The notes: generated from the letters alone by a model not told the origin. A stretch of 64,000 nucleotides of DNA from Cepaea nemoralis (GCA_014155875.1 JACEFZ010013530.1:62001-126000); one strand, 5' to 3'. Shown: positions 44,391 to 57,005, numbered from the stretch's first letter. Numbers and translations are program-made.

Positions 44391-45995
44391 GTGTGGGTGG
44401 GGGTGTGTGGGTGGGGGTATGCGTTTGGATGGGTTGGGGTGTGTGGGTTTTGGTGGGTAGTGATATTTGTGGGTGTTGGTGGGATGTGTGGATGGATGTG
44501 TGGGGGTGAAAGTAGGGGTGTTGGAATGGGTATGGGGGATGTGTGTATGGGTGGAGGATATGTGTATGGGACGGATGCGGGGGATGTGTGTTTATGTGGG
44601 TGGAGATGTGTGGATGGTTTGAGGAAGTATGTGTGGGAGGCGGGGTTGTGTGGATAGGGGATTGTGTTGGGTGGATTGGGGATGCAAGGGCGGGTGGGGA
44701 GAAGTGTATGGTGTGTGGGTTTGAGATATGTGTGCGGTGTGTTTGTGGGGGATGTGTGAATGATGTGTGGGTGGAGGGTATGTTTGTGGTGGTATGGGTG
44801 GAGGATAGTGTGTGGTGTGGGGGTGCGATGGGTGATGGGTGCGGGGAATGTGCGTATGGGTGGGGTATATGTGTGGGTGAGTAGGGGATTGTGGTGGTTG
44901 AGGGAAATATGCGGGTGTGTGTGTGTGTGTGGATGGGGAATGTGTGGGTGGGGGTGTGTGAGTGGCTTAGGGATGTGTAGGTGGGTAAGGGAGTTGTATG
45001 TGTCGGGGTGGGATGTGTGAGTGGGTGGAGGATGTGTGTGGGTAGGGGTATTGTGATCGAGAGATGTTTGGTTGGGGGTGGGTGGGGGTGTGTGAGTGCG
45101 TAGTGGAGGATGTATGCGTGAGTGAGTGTTTGGTGGACGGGTAGGGAATGCGTGTGTGGGTGGGGAGAGGTGTGTGGTGTGTTGGTTGGGGATATTGTGT
45201 GAGTGAGGTATGCGTGTGTGGGTGGGGGATTTTTGTGGTATGTGAGTGGGGGTATGTGGGGTGGATGGGTAAGGGTATCTGTGTGGGTGTGGGTGGGAAT
45301 ACTGTGTGGTATCTGGGTGGGGGATATGTGTGTGGTGTGTAAGTGGGGATGTGTTGGTTAGGGATATGTGTGTGTGTTGTGCGTGGGTTGGGAATAGTGC
45401 GTGGTAGGGGGTGTATGTGATGTGCGGGTGGGGGATTGCGTGGTGGGGGATTAGGTTAAGGCATGTGTGGGTGGGTGGAAGTTGTATGTGTGGGTGGTGG
45501 GGTGTGTGTGTGTGGATTGGGGATGTATGGGTGGTTAGGGAGGTGGGGGGGGGGGGGGGGTAGGGACATGTCAGTTGGTGGGGATGTGTATGTATGGTTT
45601 GGGGATGTGTGAGTGAATGTGCGATGTGTGGGTTGGTGGGGGATTGTGTGCATGGGTGGGGAATATGTTGTCGATGGAGATGTGGCTAAGGGATGGGTGG
45701 TTTGAGGTGTGGGTGGGGAGAGGATGTGTGGGTTAAGATGTGGATGGGCGTGGGATGTGTGAGGTTGGTGGGGGAATGTTTGTGGGTGGCGAGTGTGTTT
45801 TGGTTGGGGGATCAGGTGAGGGCAGTGTGTGTGGGTGGGGGATGTGCGGAAGGGGGATGGGTCGGTTGGTGGGGTATGTATGTGTCCCTTGGTGTGCGTG
45901 TGTGTGGGTAGGTGGGGGTGTTTATGTGTCCCTTGGTGCGCGTGTGTGTGGGTAGGTGGGGTTGTGTGGGTGGGTTATGTATGGATAGGTGGGAG
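44390..45995. repeat. 1.6-kb G/T-rich degenerate array
   Basis: The + strand is nearly free of C and built from GTGTGGGTGGGGGATGTG-like units with no fixed period. A G run stands at 45543-45560. A longer duplicate, GTGTCCCTTGGTGTGCGTGT, occurs near 45885 and 45926. Trp/Gly/Val-rich ORFs here are artefacts. Confidence 0.85.
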
Positions 45996-46059
45996 ATGGG
46001 CTTCATAACATGGTAATTAGCCTTGTTTATGTTTACAACATTCATTTCACAATGTTTAT

Positions 46060-46190
46060 TTTTCTTCCTATGTAAATGTATAATGCTCTTGATGAACGAA
46101 AGACGAGTGATTGAAAGGGCCGAATGTAAGACGGGCCTGCGCGCCCAATTTGTGACCCTAATAAAGTTGATTTGATTTGATTTGATTTAT
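46060..46190 (+). mobile_element. 3' end of a LINE or SINE with (TTTGA)n tail
   Basis: ATGCTCTTGATGAACGAAAG, AGGGCCGAATGTAAGACGGG, AATAAAGTTGATTTGATTTG at the end. The AATAAAGTT...(TTGAT)n close is typical of CR1/jockey-like 3' ends. Nothing coding precedes it. Confidence 0.4.
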
Positions 46191-46495
46191 GACATAGACT
46201 ACTACTAATTATTTATGCTGTGTCTAGAACCTGCTATTACTAGAAGCTACTACTATTTGTTGCTACTACCACTGCTAACTACTACTTCAACTACACCACA
46301 ACTACTATTACCTCTACAGCACTACTACTGCCTATTACTGTTACTACTGCCTATTACTGTTACTACTGCCTATTACTGTTAGTACTGCTGCTGCTTATAG
46401 CACTGTACTATCTGCAGAATATGGTCAGTTTTGAACATGACTTTTGTTTTTGAGTTTAAAATTTCATCGCGCGCGTGCGTGTGTGTGTGTGTGAA

Positions 46496-46526
<31 letters not shown>

Positions 46527-46900
46527 TTGATTGATTGATTGATCTAGGAACCGACATCACAGCATTCGGGACATTCCCATAAGCGCTCCGTCTCCATCCT
46601 CAGCAGCCAGCGAAGAGTTCCAACACTAATAGTTCCAGTAGAGAGAGAGAGAGAATACCAAATGTAGCATACACTTGATACAACTTTTAAAAAGTCTAAA
46701 ATGCCTTTGAGAAAACCTTGAAACCACCAAAGTCACAATGTGACTACAACCGGTGCCTTGTATGGACCTATTGTGTTTAGATCACTAATCTTGTTAATGT
46801 TAGTGCTCAGGGTGTCCTCAGGATCATTGTGGTTTGTAAAGCGGTTAACCATAGGATGATGATGATGAGAATGTATAATAATGAAAATTTTATGTCTTTC
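46190..46900. other. TMED intron 3, 3' part
   Basis: Contains a CTA-rich patch (46195-46400), (GT)n(GA)n at 46470-46526, and otherwise unassigned sequence up to the exon 4 acceptor. Confidence 0.5.
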
Positions 46901-46902
46901 AG

Positions 46903-47142
46903 GGTATACTGGAAAGGGCAAAGAAGAATTTGGAAAACTCTGTTCAGGTTCAGACCTTGATCAGGGTACACGAGGCTAAGGATCGCAATGTTCAGGAGGC
47001 CAACTTCTTCCTGGTTAACCTGTTCTCAAGTTTGCAGTTAGCATTAATGATTATAGTTGGGCTAGTGCAAGTTTTCATGATCCGCAATTTGTTTTTTGAC
47101 AAACAGCCGGTTAGTGGTGCCTCTCTAAAGGCTAGAACATAG
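46903..47142 (+). CDS. TMED5: p24-family cargo receptor, exon 4 (coiled coil, membrane span, tail)
   Basis: Acceptor GTCTTTCAG, phase 0. It encodes the coiled coil (ERAKKNLENSVQVQTLIRVH), the family signature EAKDRNVQEANFFLVN, a membrane span (LQLALMIIVGLVQVFMI) and the cytosolic tail RNLFFDKQPVSGASLKART. The FF pair just after the membrane is the COPII-binding signal of p24 tails. TAG at 47140-47142. Confidence 0.92.
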   Translation, partial: GILERAKKNLENSVQVQTLIRVHEAKDRNVQEANFFLVNLFSSLQLALMIIVGLVQVFMIRNLFFDKQPVSGASLKART

Positions 47143-47257
47143 GCTTTATATGTGTGTGTACATGCATGCGAATATTGTTTTTTGTGTGGAGTTGTGATGG
47201 CATTATGTTATGTTAAATGAGAAATGGTCAAAGTTGGAAGAGGTGAGTGACTGTCCT

Positions 47258-47460
47258 GGGCATTTGTTAGTGAAACTCTTTCTAACCTAAAGAGTTGGCA
47301 CTTAAAGCTAAATATGTGAATTGAGGGCATTTGTTAGTGAAACTCTTTCTAACCTAAAGAGTTGGCACTTAAAGCTAAATATGTGAATTGTGGGCATTTG
47401 TTAGTGAAACTCTTTTTAACCTAAAGAGTTGGCACTTAAAGCTAAATATGTGAACTGAGA
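47258..47460. repeat. tandem repeat, 66-67 bp, three copies
   Basis: GGGCATTTGTTAGTGAAACT, CTTTCTAACCTAAAGAGTTG, GCACTTAAAGCTAAATATGT. Near-identical copies. Confidence 0.9.
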
Positions 47461-47744
47461 TAGAATGGGTTATGTAACACTGGACATTGTCAAAAGGAGT
47501 TGTGAAGAGCATGTTACATCTGTAGTAATTAGGGTGATACCCAGGGTGGGAATGTGGGGTGAATGTAAAGTTCGGATTATATATTCACTTATTTCCAAAC
47601 CGTGTTTGGAGTATGACGGCTGTTGAGAGGGCTATACTATCAGCGAAGTGTGCCTCCCTGGTGTTTGCAAAAGGCAAGAAAGAATGAGATTGCGTGGCTG
47701 GGTTTGTGGATGGATACAAGTTGGAGATGGGATCAGGGCTGGAA

Positions 47745-47900
47745 GGACTGGGCAAGTCAGGACGAGGTCAAGTCAGGACGAGGTCAAGTCAGGACGAGGT
47801 CAAGTCAGGACGAGGTCAAGTCAGGACGAGGTCAAGTCAGGACGAGGTCAAGTCAGGACGAGGTCAAGTCAGGATGAGGTCAAGTCAGGACGAGGTCAAG
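47745..47900. repeat. tandem repeat, 16-bp unit
   Basis: AGTCAGGACGAGGTCA repeated about ten times with one point difference (GATGAGG). Confidence 0.95.
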
Positions 47901-48600
47901 TGGCAGGGACAGTTACAATATTGGGGTAGCTGCTGATGTGTGGTCAAGGTGTCTAGACACATAGTCTGGCTGTGGGGTTGGGTTTACTTAGTCAGGTGCA
48001 GGGTCTGGGGTGGAGTTGGGGTGCAAGGATGGGCGTTGGTCTGGGATGGGGTCAGGTTTGTAGGCCTGAGGGTGAGGACAGGAGTGGGGTTGGGATACAA
48101 GAATAAGTGCAGCTCTGGAGCAGGTCAGGTTTGAGATAGAACAAGGTTGACATGTGAGGATGGAATGAGATCATAATTAGGTCAGGTGTTGAGGTGAGTC
48201 TGTAGGTAGATAGGAATGGAGTTTGGGTACAAGGATAGGTGCAGGACCATGGTGGGAGACGATGTATGGTCAGGTAAATACATAGTCAAGGTGTCTATAG
48301 AGTTGGGATACAAGCGCGGGTGTCGGATCATGATTTGTGGACATCGTAACGGGTGTGGTATTCAATTGAAGGGTGTTACAGCAGGATCCATTACGGAAAG
48401 CCAAACAGTTTGACCCAAGCAAAGCCTAAAATAATAGCCAGTAATACAATCTGCTATAGTCAGTTTTGGGGTTGGGGTGGATGTTGTTGATTGAGACTGT
48501 TGTCAGACATGTGGTGAGTAATTGTATAAACATGTTTAACATGAACACAGTTTACTATGAATTGTTATACTTATTTTGCAATAAAAATCACATTATGATA

Positions 48601-49380
48601 GCTCATCAATGTGTGCCAAATGTTTTAACGTAGCAGTCATTTTGTCCCCCCATTATGTTTATTGTCAATTCACCTAAATTTCCTGTCATTCAAAAGTATT
48701 ATCAGATCAACCACTTCTGCAGTATCAAAACTATATATCTGATTTTGCTGTCAATAATTTGGTTGATTATACCCATGTAAGGAAGTAATCATTTTGTAGA
48801 TGATGTTTTTGTATCATACTGTTAAGCATCATCGATGGGAACAGACGCCACACTGGATGTTAAGTCAAGAACGGCTTAAGTGAAATAAAAAAGTATGTAC
48901 AAATGGACTAAAGTTGGTAATGAACATGCATACCTTGTTACCTGTAAAATGTTGGAGCTGTTCAACTATTCTCAATAAAATTACATCAGAGCTGCTACTG
49001 ATGTGCTTGTTCCTGTCATGTGTTTCCATCATGACATCTGCAGGGAAACAGTTTCTGTGTTCTCAGTGCGATTTTCTGATTGGTTGTTTATTGTCCATGT
49101 TTCTGCATTACTCAGTATTGTTGAGTATATACTATAACAGTTGAGTATTAAAAGATTTAGCTAGTTGAAAACCTGTGCTTCCAAGACAAAGCTGTATCTA
49201 TATTTTATGCTGAAGCAGTAGTGCTTACATGTTTGTATTTGAGATGTTACTCATAATTGCTCAGATGCTTTGTTTTGATGTGGTTTACTTTTTTTTGTCT
49301 TGTCCACCCCCTGTGGGACATGTTTAAGGTGTACTTATTTAACCCTTTACATGGCACAGGTTTTGACTTTTTGTAACACT
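48601..49380. other. intergenic, no feature recognised
   Basis: AT-rich sequence downstream of the TMED polyadenylation signal. No domain was recognised in its short ORFs. Confidence 0.45.
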
Positions 49381-49384
49381 GAAC

Positions 49385-49768
49385 AGGCAACATAGTGATT
49401 AGTGAAACCACATAGTGATTAGGTACAAGCACTTAGTGGCTAGTGCAAGCATGTTGTGGTTAGTGCAAACATATAGTGATTAGTGATATCACATAGTGAT
49501 TAGTGAAACCGCATAGTGATTATTGCGACCACATAGTGATTAGTGCCACCACACAGTGATTAGTGAGACCTCATAGTGATTAGTGCGACCACAGTGATTA
49601 GAGTGACCACATAGTGATTAGTGCAACCACATAGTGATTAGTGCAACCACATAGTGATTAGTGCGACCAGATAGTTATTAGAGTGACCACATAGGGATTA
49701 GAGCGACCACATAACATAGGGATTAGAGCGACCACATAGGGATTAGAGCGACCACATAGGGATTAGAG
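49385..49768. repeat. tandem repeat, 20-bp unit
   Basis: ACATAGTGATTAGTGCGACC with many variants, about 19 copies. Later copies read ACATAGGGATTAGAGCGACC. Confidence 0.9.
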
Positions 49769-50221
49769 CAGTGGTTCTCAACCTTTTTTGGCCCGTTCCC
49801 CCCTTCACCATATTTTCAGAACGTCATTCCCCCCTTTCTATCAAAAATTTGGCCCGTTCCCCCCTTCATCGTATTTTCAGAACGTCATCCCCCCCCCCCC
49901 CCACGCGCTTTCATATATCCTATCTAAAAATCCCCCCACCCCTATACAGTATATATAAAAATGGAAGGTAAATTTAATAGCACATAATAAAACAAGTCTA
50001 TACATCCACATAAAACATGATTTGTGGGTCTACTGACTTTATAAAATGAATTTTGGAAGGATGAGACGTACTTAACTGTAAATTATGAAGGGAAAAACAA
50101 TATCAAGTAATCGGTTCTTGTATTAACGCGATCTTGAAATGGTCTTCATTTCCCCCCTGGAAACCCTAAAATTCCCCCCTGGGGGGGGGGGGGGAAATTC
50201 CCCACCGGTTGAGAACCACTG
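49769..50221. mobile_element. hAT-type MITE, second copy
   Basis: CAGTGGTTCTCAACC and inverted GGTTGAGAACCACTG termini, flanked by GATTAGAG at 49761-49768 and 50222-50229. The internal sequence matches 9645-10095, including TTGGCCCGTTCCCC...TTCACC and CAAGTAATCGGTTCTTGTAT. The flanking repeat is itself the unit of the 20-bp array, so the duplication could partly reflect that array. Confidence 0.85.
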
Positions 50222-50304
50222 GATTAGAGGGACCACTGCCCAGGTTCAGTCCCCGGCAGAACCAGGATTATTCTGTCCTGCTAGTGCAGCTCTGGGGTGG
50301 ACCC

Positions 50305-50560
50305 AGCTTCATATATGGAAACAGCCTCATATATGGAAACAGCCTCATATATGGACACAGCCTCATATATGGACCCAGCCTCATATATGGAAACAGCCTC
50401 ATATTTGGACACAGCCTCATATATGGAAATAGCCTCATGTATGGAAACAGCCTCATATATGGACACAGCCTCATATATGGACACATCCTCATATTTGGAA
50501 ACAGCTTCATACATGGACCTAGCCTCATATATGGAAACAGCCTCATATATGGACACAGAC
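50305..50560. repeat. tandem repeat, 18-bp unit
   Basis: CCTCATATATGGAAACAG and CCTCATATATGGACACAG, 14 copies. 18 is a multiple of three, so all frames stay open and give false ORFs on both strands. Confidence 0.95.
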
Positions 50561-50990
50561 CGTTTCCAGAATGTTCTGGGAATTATCTAGGAAAGAAAGG
50601 CAATGAGGAAGAGAACTGGTCACTCCACCTAGTATCTTGTGGCCTAGAATATGTGAAGGCCTAACCACATCCCAACACCAGTATCTGCTATGAGACCAGC
50701 TCTCCCCTCATCCACATCCAGAGAGTTTACCTGTCTGTTGGTAGAAAGTATATGTCTGAAGTTACCCCAACTACACACCTGTAGTACACTGACGTTCTGG
50801 TTGAAACTGTGTGTTCATGCCTGTGTGCACCGGCTAGCTACAGGCTTTCAGAGACTGTCTGGGCAGTGCTCCAGATGTGCATGATGCCAGTCAGATGTGT
50901 GTCTGTGCTCTGTCATACATGAAGCTGCAGAGTCACAGGCTTCAGGTCTTCTTTTCAGATGAAATGATACAAGTTCACCTGATCACACGC

Positions 50991-51073
<83 letters not shown>

Positions 51074-51748
51074 GTATATTTGTGGTGCCTTCAATAAAAC
51101 AAGATTTGAAGCAGGAACCTGCTGTGGGTGCTGCAGATGGTAGGACCATCACGTGTGTGTCAGCCTGAGTGCTGGAGATATAGGTGGTCAGTCTGTCCCT
51201 CCCGTAGCGAATGATGAGAGCTGACATTGAACTCTTATCTAGCAGTGCTCATGCCATTGTGGGCGGACCATCCTAACCATTACATCAAGACACATGTAGC
51301 CTACCTATATGCTTACATATATTTATTCACGGTAAAGCAAAAAGTTATACTGCTTGTAGAAAAACTAAGAAGTATAAACAGACTGACCCAAACGGATATC
51401 GACCTGGCAATGTTAATGGACCATGAGATAGATCAGCGACTCAAAAAATAGGCACAATGAACGTCTGTGGTTTCAATAGTAAAGAAGAAGCCCATAATCA
51501 GGCACTCTCACGATGTTTATACTTCACCTCGACACCGCATGGTACAAGAGGAACATGATGAGATGAGATGAGATGAGAAGCAAAAAGTCCTCATGTGTCT
51601 CTATAGTTTAGCATTTTTTAAATTCAGAATAAACACAAATATAAAATTTATACGTGACACAATATTTGTTATGAAGAAAGTATTATGTTTATGTTGTCCA
51701 TTTGTGTCCCTTGACTTCAGTGGTTACATTTTTGTATTTTTTTTTTTT
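50561..51748. other. intergenic with (CT)n microsatellite and a GATGA-tailed fragment
   Basis: A CT microsatellite at 50988-51073. At about 51230-51575 a segment ends in (GATGA)n at 51554-51574, the mark of a retroelement 3' end. Its short frame (VILLVEKLRSINRLTQTDID...) was not recognised. The rest is unassigned. Confidence 0.4.
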
Positions 51749-51965
51749 GCGCTCGCTCGCTTTGAACTCAAGCGTAGTACACCCTACTTTTAGTAGCACT
51801 GGACTGAATTTTGCATGTGGATTACTAGTGTCCCTCACCATCAGATGTACCCACTCTCATTTTAGAGGTACTATAGTAATTTATGTCCCAAAGTCATGGA
51901 CAAGAAGTCACCATTTTAGTCCAACCTTACCTCGGCATCAGCACACCGAATGTTTAAGAATGCAC
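51749..51965 (-). mobile_element. dispersed A-tailed repeat, copy 1
   Basis: GCGCTCGCTCGCTTTGAACT, ...GTAGCACTGGACTGA, CACCATCAGATG.ACCCACT, AGTCATGGACAAGAAGTCA and CCATTTTAGTCCAAC occur in the same order at 57365-57580. On the - strand the element would end ...GCGAGCGAGCGC followed by an A-rich tail (T run at 51730-51748), and it has a B-box-like GAGTTCAAAGC, suggesting a SINE. Confidence 0.5.
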
Positions 51966-52590
51966 GTTCTTATCCATTCGGCCATGTATATTTTGATAGT
52001 AATCAATTTTTCCTGAATTCCTACTATTTTCTTGTGTGTCTGCCTGTAATTGTGTTTACATCGAGAGCATTACAGATGATTGATTGCAAGGTCATCTTCA
52101 TGCTCTTATATAGTGCATGTATTTTTTTGAAGACAGTATTAGCCTTGTGTGAACCAGACTTGTGTTTTATCCTACAACCATGTACTGGCAGTTGAAGCTG
52201 GTGGTTGTACCATCATGCAGACTTGAATGCTGTGACTGAATCTGATTTTTATACCTTTTGCATCTCTCAGGTTTGACTCTGTGTGTTATATATTAAGTTG
52301 TGCATAATAAAATATAATAGTGTATAATATCTTTTGTACCAGCATGTGATGTGAAACAAATAGAAGAGTACATAGTGCAATCAAGTCATATTTGCTCAGT
52401 AAACAAACCAAGCTGTATTCAGTTATTCTCACATTTGTTGTGAATTCATTGAACTAGTGTGGCTATGTGAAAGTGCCTTGACTAGTCAGTTATTTAAATG
52501 TGAAAACAATTCTGTCTTGTCACTCACAATGAAATAATCTCAATATTAGCTGTTTTCAGGAAATAGCTATTATCTTTCGCTTCAGGCATG
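51966..52590. other. intergenic, no feature recognised
   Basis: AT-rich sequence with no recognisable domain or repeat family. Confidence 0.45.
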
Positions 52591-52599
52591 CACGCACGC

Positions 52600-53052
<453 letters not shown>

Positions 53053-53314
53053 GCACGCACGCGCTAGATAGGAAATAATATTTCACTTTTCATGGTTATC
53101 CTACTTAAATCATGACTTGTTTGTTCCTGTTTAAACACATCTTATAAACACACAAGTCACTAAGTTGATTATAAACACTGTATAAGTACCTTTCAGTTGA
53201 AGCTTGAAAGAAATACTAAAACAAATCTGCTACAGACAGATCCAACTTGAGGTGAAGAACACATATACATTTCAACAGAAACTCAGTAAAGTAGCATGTC
53301 GCTTTAAAAAAACA

Positions 53315-53528
53315 GTTGCTTCATTGCACCGGGTTTTATCCCATATGGCATGGTCTCTTTCCGCACCGCGGAAAGCATCGCACAAGCACGAACTGCGTAG
53401 CTCTAGTGATGAGCCACAGGAGTCTCCGAAAAATTTAACTTGTTAACTGAAGGACGCGGCCCGGAATCGAACCCACAACCTTCGGAGTCCGAGTTAAACG
53501 GCTTGACCACTTCACCACGAAGACTCCC
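53315..53528 (-). mobile_element. tRNA-derived SINE, family C, second copy
   Basis: On the - strand, GTCTTCGTGGTGAAGTGGTC holds the A box, and GGTTGTGGGTTCGATTCCGG a very good B box. The tRNA head is followed by the family body ending ...CCGGTGCAATGAAG. Better preserved than the copy at 34.1 kb. Confidence 0.7.
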
Positions 53529-53617
53529 AAAGTAGCATGTAGAAGACCTCAAGCATTGTGTTGTTTATTCTATTCATGTTACCTTGCAGCAACAACAACA
53601 AAATTTTATTTTTTGAG

Positions 53618-53856
53618 CTTGCATGTATTGTCCTGTATGTCCCAAATCTCCCCATATTTGCACTGGATGTGTTAAGTGTGGATTTGTTTCTTCCACTGTC
53701 TTTCCTGATGTTGTACATGGTGCAACATACCCTGGAACTGCTACTCCAAACATTTGTCAGAACAATGGAGAAGCCCGAGGCCAGGGTTTTGATAAAATTC
53801 CTAATACTACAGGAAAACACATGTTTGTGATTCCTGCTCTATATATGTTTTGGTAA
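53618..53856 (+). other. weak candidate exon with a UPF0547-like Cys cluster
   Basis: After a pyrimidine-rich TTTTATTTTTTGAG, a frame reads ACMYCPVCPKSPHICTGCVK then CGFVSSTVFPDVV... for about 78 codons to TAA. The C-P-x-C-x5-7-C-x2-C-x2-C-G-F spacing resembles the small UPF0547 zinc finger found in nuclear proteins and in some transposon proteins. No donor or neighbouring exon was found. Confidence 0.25.
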
Positions 53857-53954
53857 AACAAAAAACTGGCTTAGGCAGTGTGGCCACTCAAATGTTGCTG
53901 ATCTGCCAAGGCCTAGGAGACTGCTCAGTGTGCAACGACCAAAAAGCAAGGGAT

Positions 53955-54040
53955 AACACGCATTCAGAATTGTCCTTTGCTTCAAGACAATGCACCCTTT
54001 CACAAAGCATGGCATGTGCAGCTAGCAGCCAAGAATTTTA
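53955..54040 (+). pseudogene. possible mariner/Tc1 transposase fragment
   Basis: MLQDNAPFHKAWHVQLAAKN resembles the D-N-A-x-x-H block around the second catalytic Asp of mariner/Tc1 transposases. It is only about 25 codons long and runs into the 54-bp array. Confidence 0.3.
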
Positions 54041-54044
54041 ATAC

Positions 54045-54335
54045 TGTGATTCTCAAATACCCAAACCTATTCTCTGCACATGTCTCCATTAGACTTGTTT
54101 TCTATTCTCAAATACCCAACCTATTCTCTGCACTTGTCTCCATTAGACTTGTTTTCTATTCTCAAATACCCAACCTATTCTCTGCACTTGTCTCCATTAG
54201 ACTTGTTTTCTATTCTCAAACACCCAAACTATTCTCTGCATTTGTTTACATTAGACTTGTTTTCTATTCTCCAACACCCAACCTGTTCCCTGCATCTGTC
54301 TCCATGAGACTTGTTTTCTATTCTCAAAGCTTAAA
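54045..54335. repeat. tandem repeat, 54-bp unit, about five copies
   Basis: TATTCTCAAATACCCAACCT, ATTCTCTGCACTTGTCTCCA, TTAGACTTGTTTTC. The outer copies are more diverged. Confidence 0.9.
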
Positions 54336-55490
54336 AACTGCTTAACTGATTCAGTGCCAGAGGATTATATATCACCAAATGTGAGCTCACATTTAGACAG
54401 GAGGATGATACACCATACTATGGTCATCGTGCTATTTGTTGTGTTTCATGATATCTTCTGCAATTTCAAGGCTCAATGAATGGAAATGTACATTAAATCA
54501 CTTGTTCACTTGATTGTGTACCAGACCTACTTGTTGTTTAGCACTGAATCAGTAAAGGTAACATTTTCACAGTGACGAAGACGTCATGCTGGCATGTGTT
54601 ATCTGGTTTGCTAAGGGAAAACAGGGTCTTCTGTTTGCAAGGTTAAGCAGAGAAGCTATTCAAGTGGTGGTTATATTTAAAAGATATAAACACCAAACAC
54701 AATTCCAGTTCTCCATGACATGTCCTTCATAGTTGAGGTAAACAAATATGATTTGCACCTTGTGAGTGTACAGGCACAACAGAATTCTCTTATATGTAAC
54801 TGGGCTATGATCATTACGCTGTTGTTTGGTTTACTACCACATTGTTCTGTTATCTGTTTGGAAACAAACAATACTCAGCACTGTTGGTGTTTTATATTTG
54901 TAAACATTGCAATAACAATATTTGTGAGACTTCTTGTCGTGCATGTCACATATCCGGTATACCCTTAACATTACAGAGATTATCAGTAATCATGTTTGAC
55001 TTTGTTCAAATGACAGAAAGCGTGTGTATTTTAGAATGAACTATGGGGCATTTAGGTGTCTTCATAACCAGCATGTTGTATGTGTCTTGTGAGTGGACAT
55101 CATTGGTAGATTAGTTAGGGTTACAGTCATCATTAGTAGATCGGTTTTGTTGCAGTCACTGCAGACATTATGTGTACACCATGTCTAGTACTTACCTCAA
55201 AGGGTCAAAGTGTCAAACTAGCTAGACCCCCAACATACGTTCACACACCATGCAGTAAATACAGACCTGACTGGCCCATTGTATTATTTGTGCCAAAAAG
55301 CCGGACAAAAGTCACAAACACATTGTTCATCCAATCACCATGGTGGTATTAGCTAGTTGACAAAGCCTGGAAAGAAAAGGAGTAGATGACTGAGGAATGG
55401 CAGAAAGCACGAAAAACCCGACCACAAAATGACGGTGAGGTGGGGCGAAAGTGTCAAGAAAAATACAGCACTGGTATCTTATTGAAAACT
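54336..55490. other. intergenic, no feature recognised
   Basis: No exon, RNA gene or repeat family recognised. Confidence 0.45.
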
Positions 55491-55494
55491 TTAA

Positions 55495-55755
55495 AAGAGA
55501 GGCCAAAGAACAGGTATGAGAGAACATTTTAAGTGATTTGTAGGGAGAGAAAACACTACAAGAGAGATCAAAGAAAAGGTGCGAGGGAACATTGTATATG
55601 ATGTGTAGGGAGAGAAGACATTGTGCAAGAGATGCCAAAGAACAGGTATGAGAGAGCGTTGTGTGTGATGTGTAGGGATAGAAAACACCGTACAAGAGAG
55701 GCCAAAGAAAAGGTATGAGAGAACGTTGATTGTGCTGTGTAGGGAGAGAAAACAT
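55495..55755. repeat. tandem repeat, about 63-bp unit, four copies
   Basis: GAGAGAACATTGTATATGAT, GTGTAGGGAGAGAAAACACT, ACAAGAGAGGCCAAAGAAAA. Confidence 0.8.
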
Positions 55756-57005
55756 TGCTCAAATTCTAGACTTAACATTGACAGATGAATAGAAGGAGTG
55801 CAAGCCATCAAACATCGAGGATTCGGCGGGTAGAATGCTAAAACTTGACAGCTTGTAAGGACAAGTATTGCTTAGACTTTAGACGTTATATAAATAGAAT
55901 TCAGTCTGACAGAGGTTATAGAAATGCACGGTAAATCACTGGCGACAATCTTCCCGTAGTACTGTAAAAGAAAATGTATGAAAACCTGGTGTCCGAAATC
56001 ATTTGAAAGGTTGCATTACGAGCTAACACGAACATTGCAGCATGATTTGAAGGCGTGCGTTGTGATCACATCAAGCAGTAGAGAGATGCCATAATACATT
56101 ACAAGTTCACAGGAATGTCAGTGTAAGTGTACAGAACTCCAGGGTACCAGATGACTGTAGATATAGTATTCTGAAACCAGTGTCTAAACCCGGCAGAGAT
56201 CCTTCACAATTCAACAGTTATATAATCATCACACTGCCGAATGCACGTGGGGAAAAATAGTGACGAAAAAAGTGATGTCACAATTGGAAAGATCTTGTTT
56301 ACGCGCGGATACAATGGGCGACTACAGGCCGTTATAAGCAACCTAGGACACTGTCAGAACTGCTGCACACGGTGCAAGCATGTTAATATTGCAGGAGACA
56401 ACCTCCTTGGCGATATATCTTGTAGATCCCTATAGTGGCGTAGACTTCAAGCACATTATGCAGTGCGTGATGGGCTGTGGTGCTCGCTAACCCTTGGTTG
56501 TTAGATTGGATCACAGCTGCACTTATGCAGCCATTTTTGGGGGTTTTATAATGTGGAGACTGAAACCGTTACATAAATGTCATGCTGTCATACCTCACGA
56601 ATTATTATAATAACCTGTAGTTTTCAACATCTATGTAGTAAATTTTGCAAAAATGCGGCAGCTAGACCAGGACGAACCTTGACATTTGCAGATGTTTTTT
56701 TTTTCCCCGGACTAGTTCGGACAGGCATGACGTGTTTAGATGAGTTTACGAGAGACGACGGGGTGGTGAGGGCAATAGATTCAGTGACAAAACCCTGAGA
56801 CGGTCAGTGTTTAATAGTGCTCTTTGAACAACACTGGGAAAGCAGTCGTGCCCAGCATGTATATAAGGGAATGAGTACTGAAAGCAGCGATAGGTCAACA
56901 TATATAATAGGTTTGTATGTGATCGTAGCTTGTCATATACTACATATAGAGAGAGCAGACTATTATCACAAGCACAACCGGACAGCACTGAAGACTGGTG
57001 GCGGC
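55756..57005. other. intergenic, no recognised feature
   Basis: Broken coding-like frames occur (for example 56241-56435, with CQNCCTRCKHVNIAGDNLLG) but no family was recognised; they may come from a decayed transposon. Confidence 0.35.

Larger units (their letters stand above)
47143..48600 (+). other. probable 3' untranslated region of the TMED gene
   Basis: It ends at AATAAA 48580-48585. A second AATAAA lies at about 48973. It contains a 66-67 bp triplicate (47258-47460) and a 16-bp array (47745-47900). Confidence 0.4.

Noticed and set aside
44391..45342. Trp/Gly/Val-rich ORFs
   Set aside because: Artefacts of the G/T-rich array.
49385..49768. Regularly spaced short repeats that might suggest a CRISPR array
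   Set aside because: Units follow without unique spacers, and the window is eukaryotic.
50209..50664. 151-codon ORF with Leu-Ile-Tyr-Gly repeats
   Set aside because: 18-bp tandem repeat open on both strands.
53330..53528. Functional tRNA gene on the - strand
   Set aside because: Good A and B boxes, but the same body is repeated at 34.1 kb, so it is a SINE.
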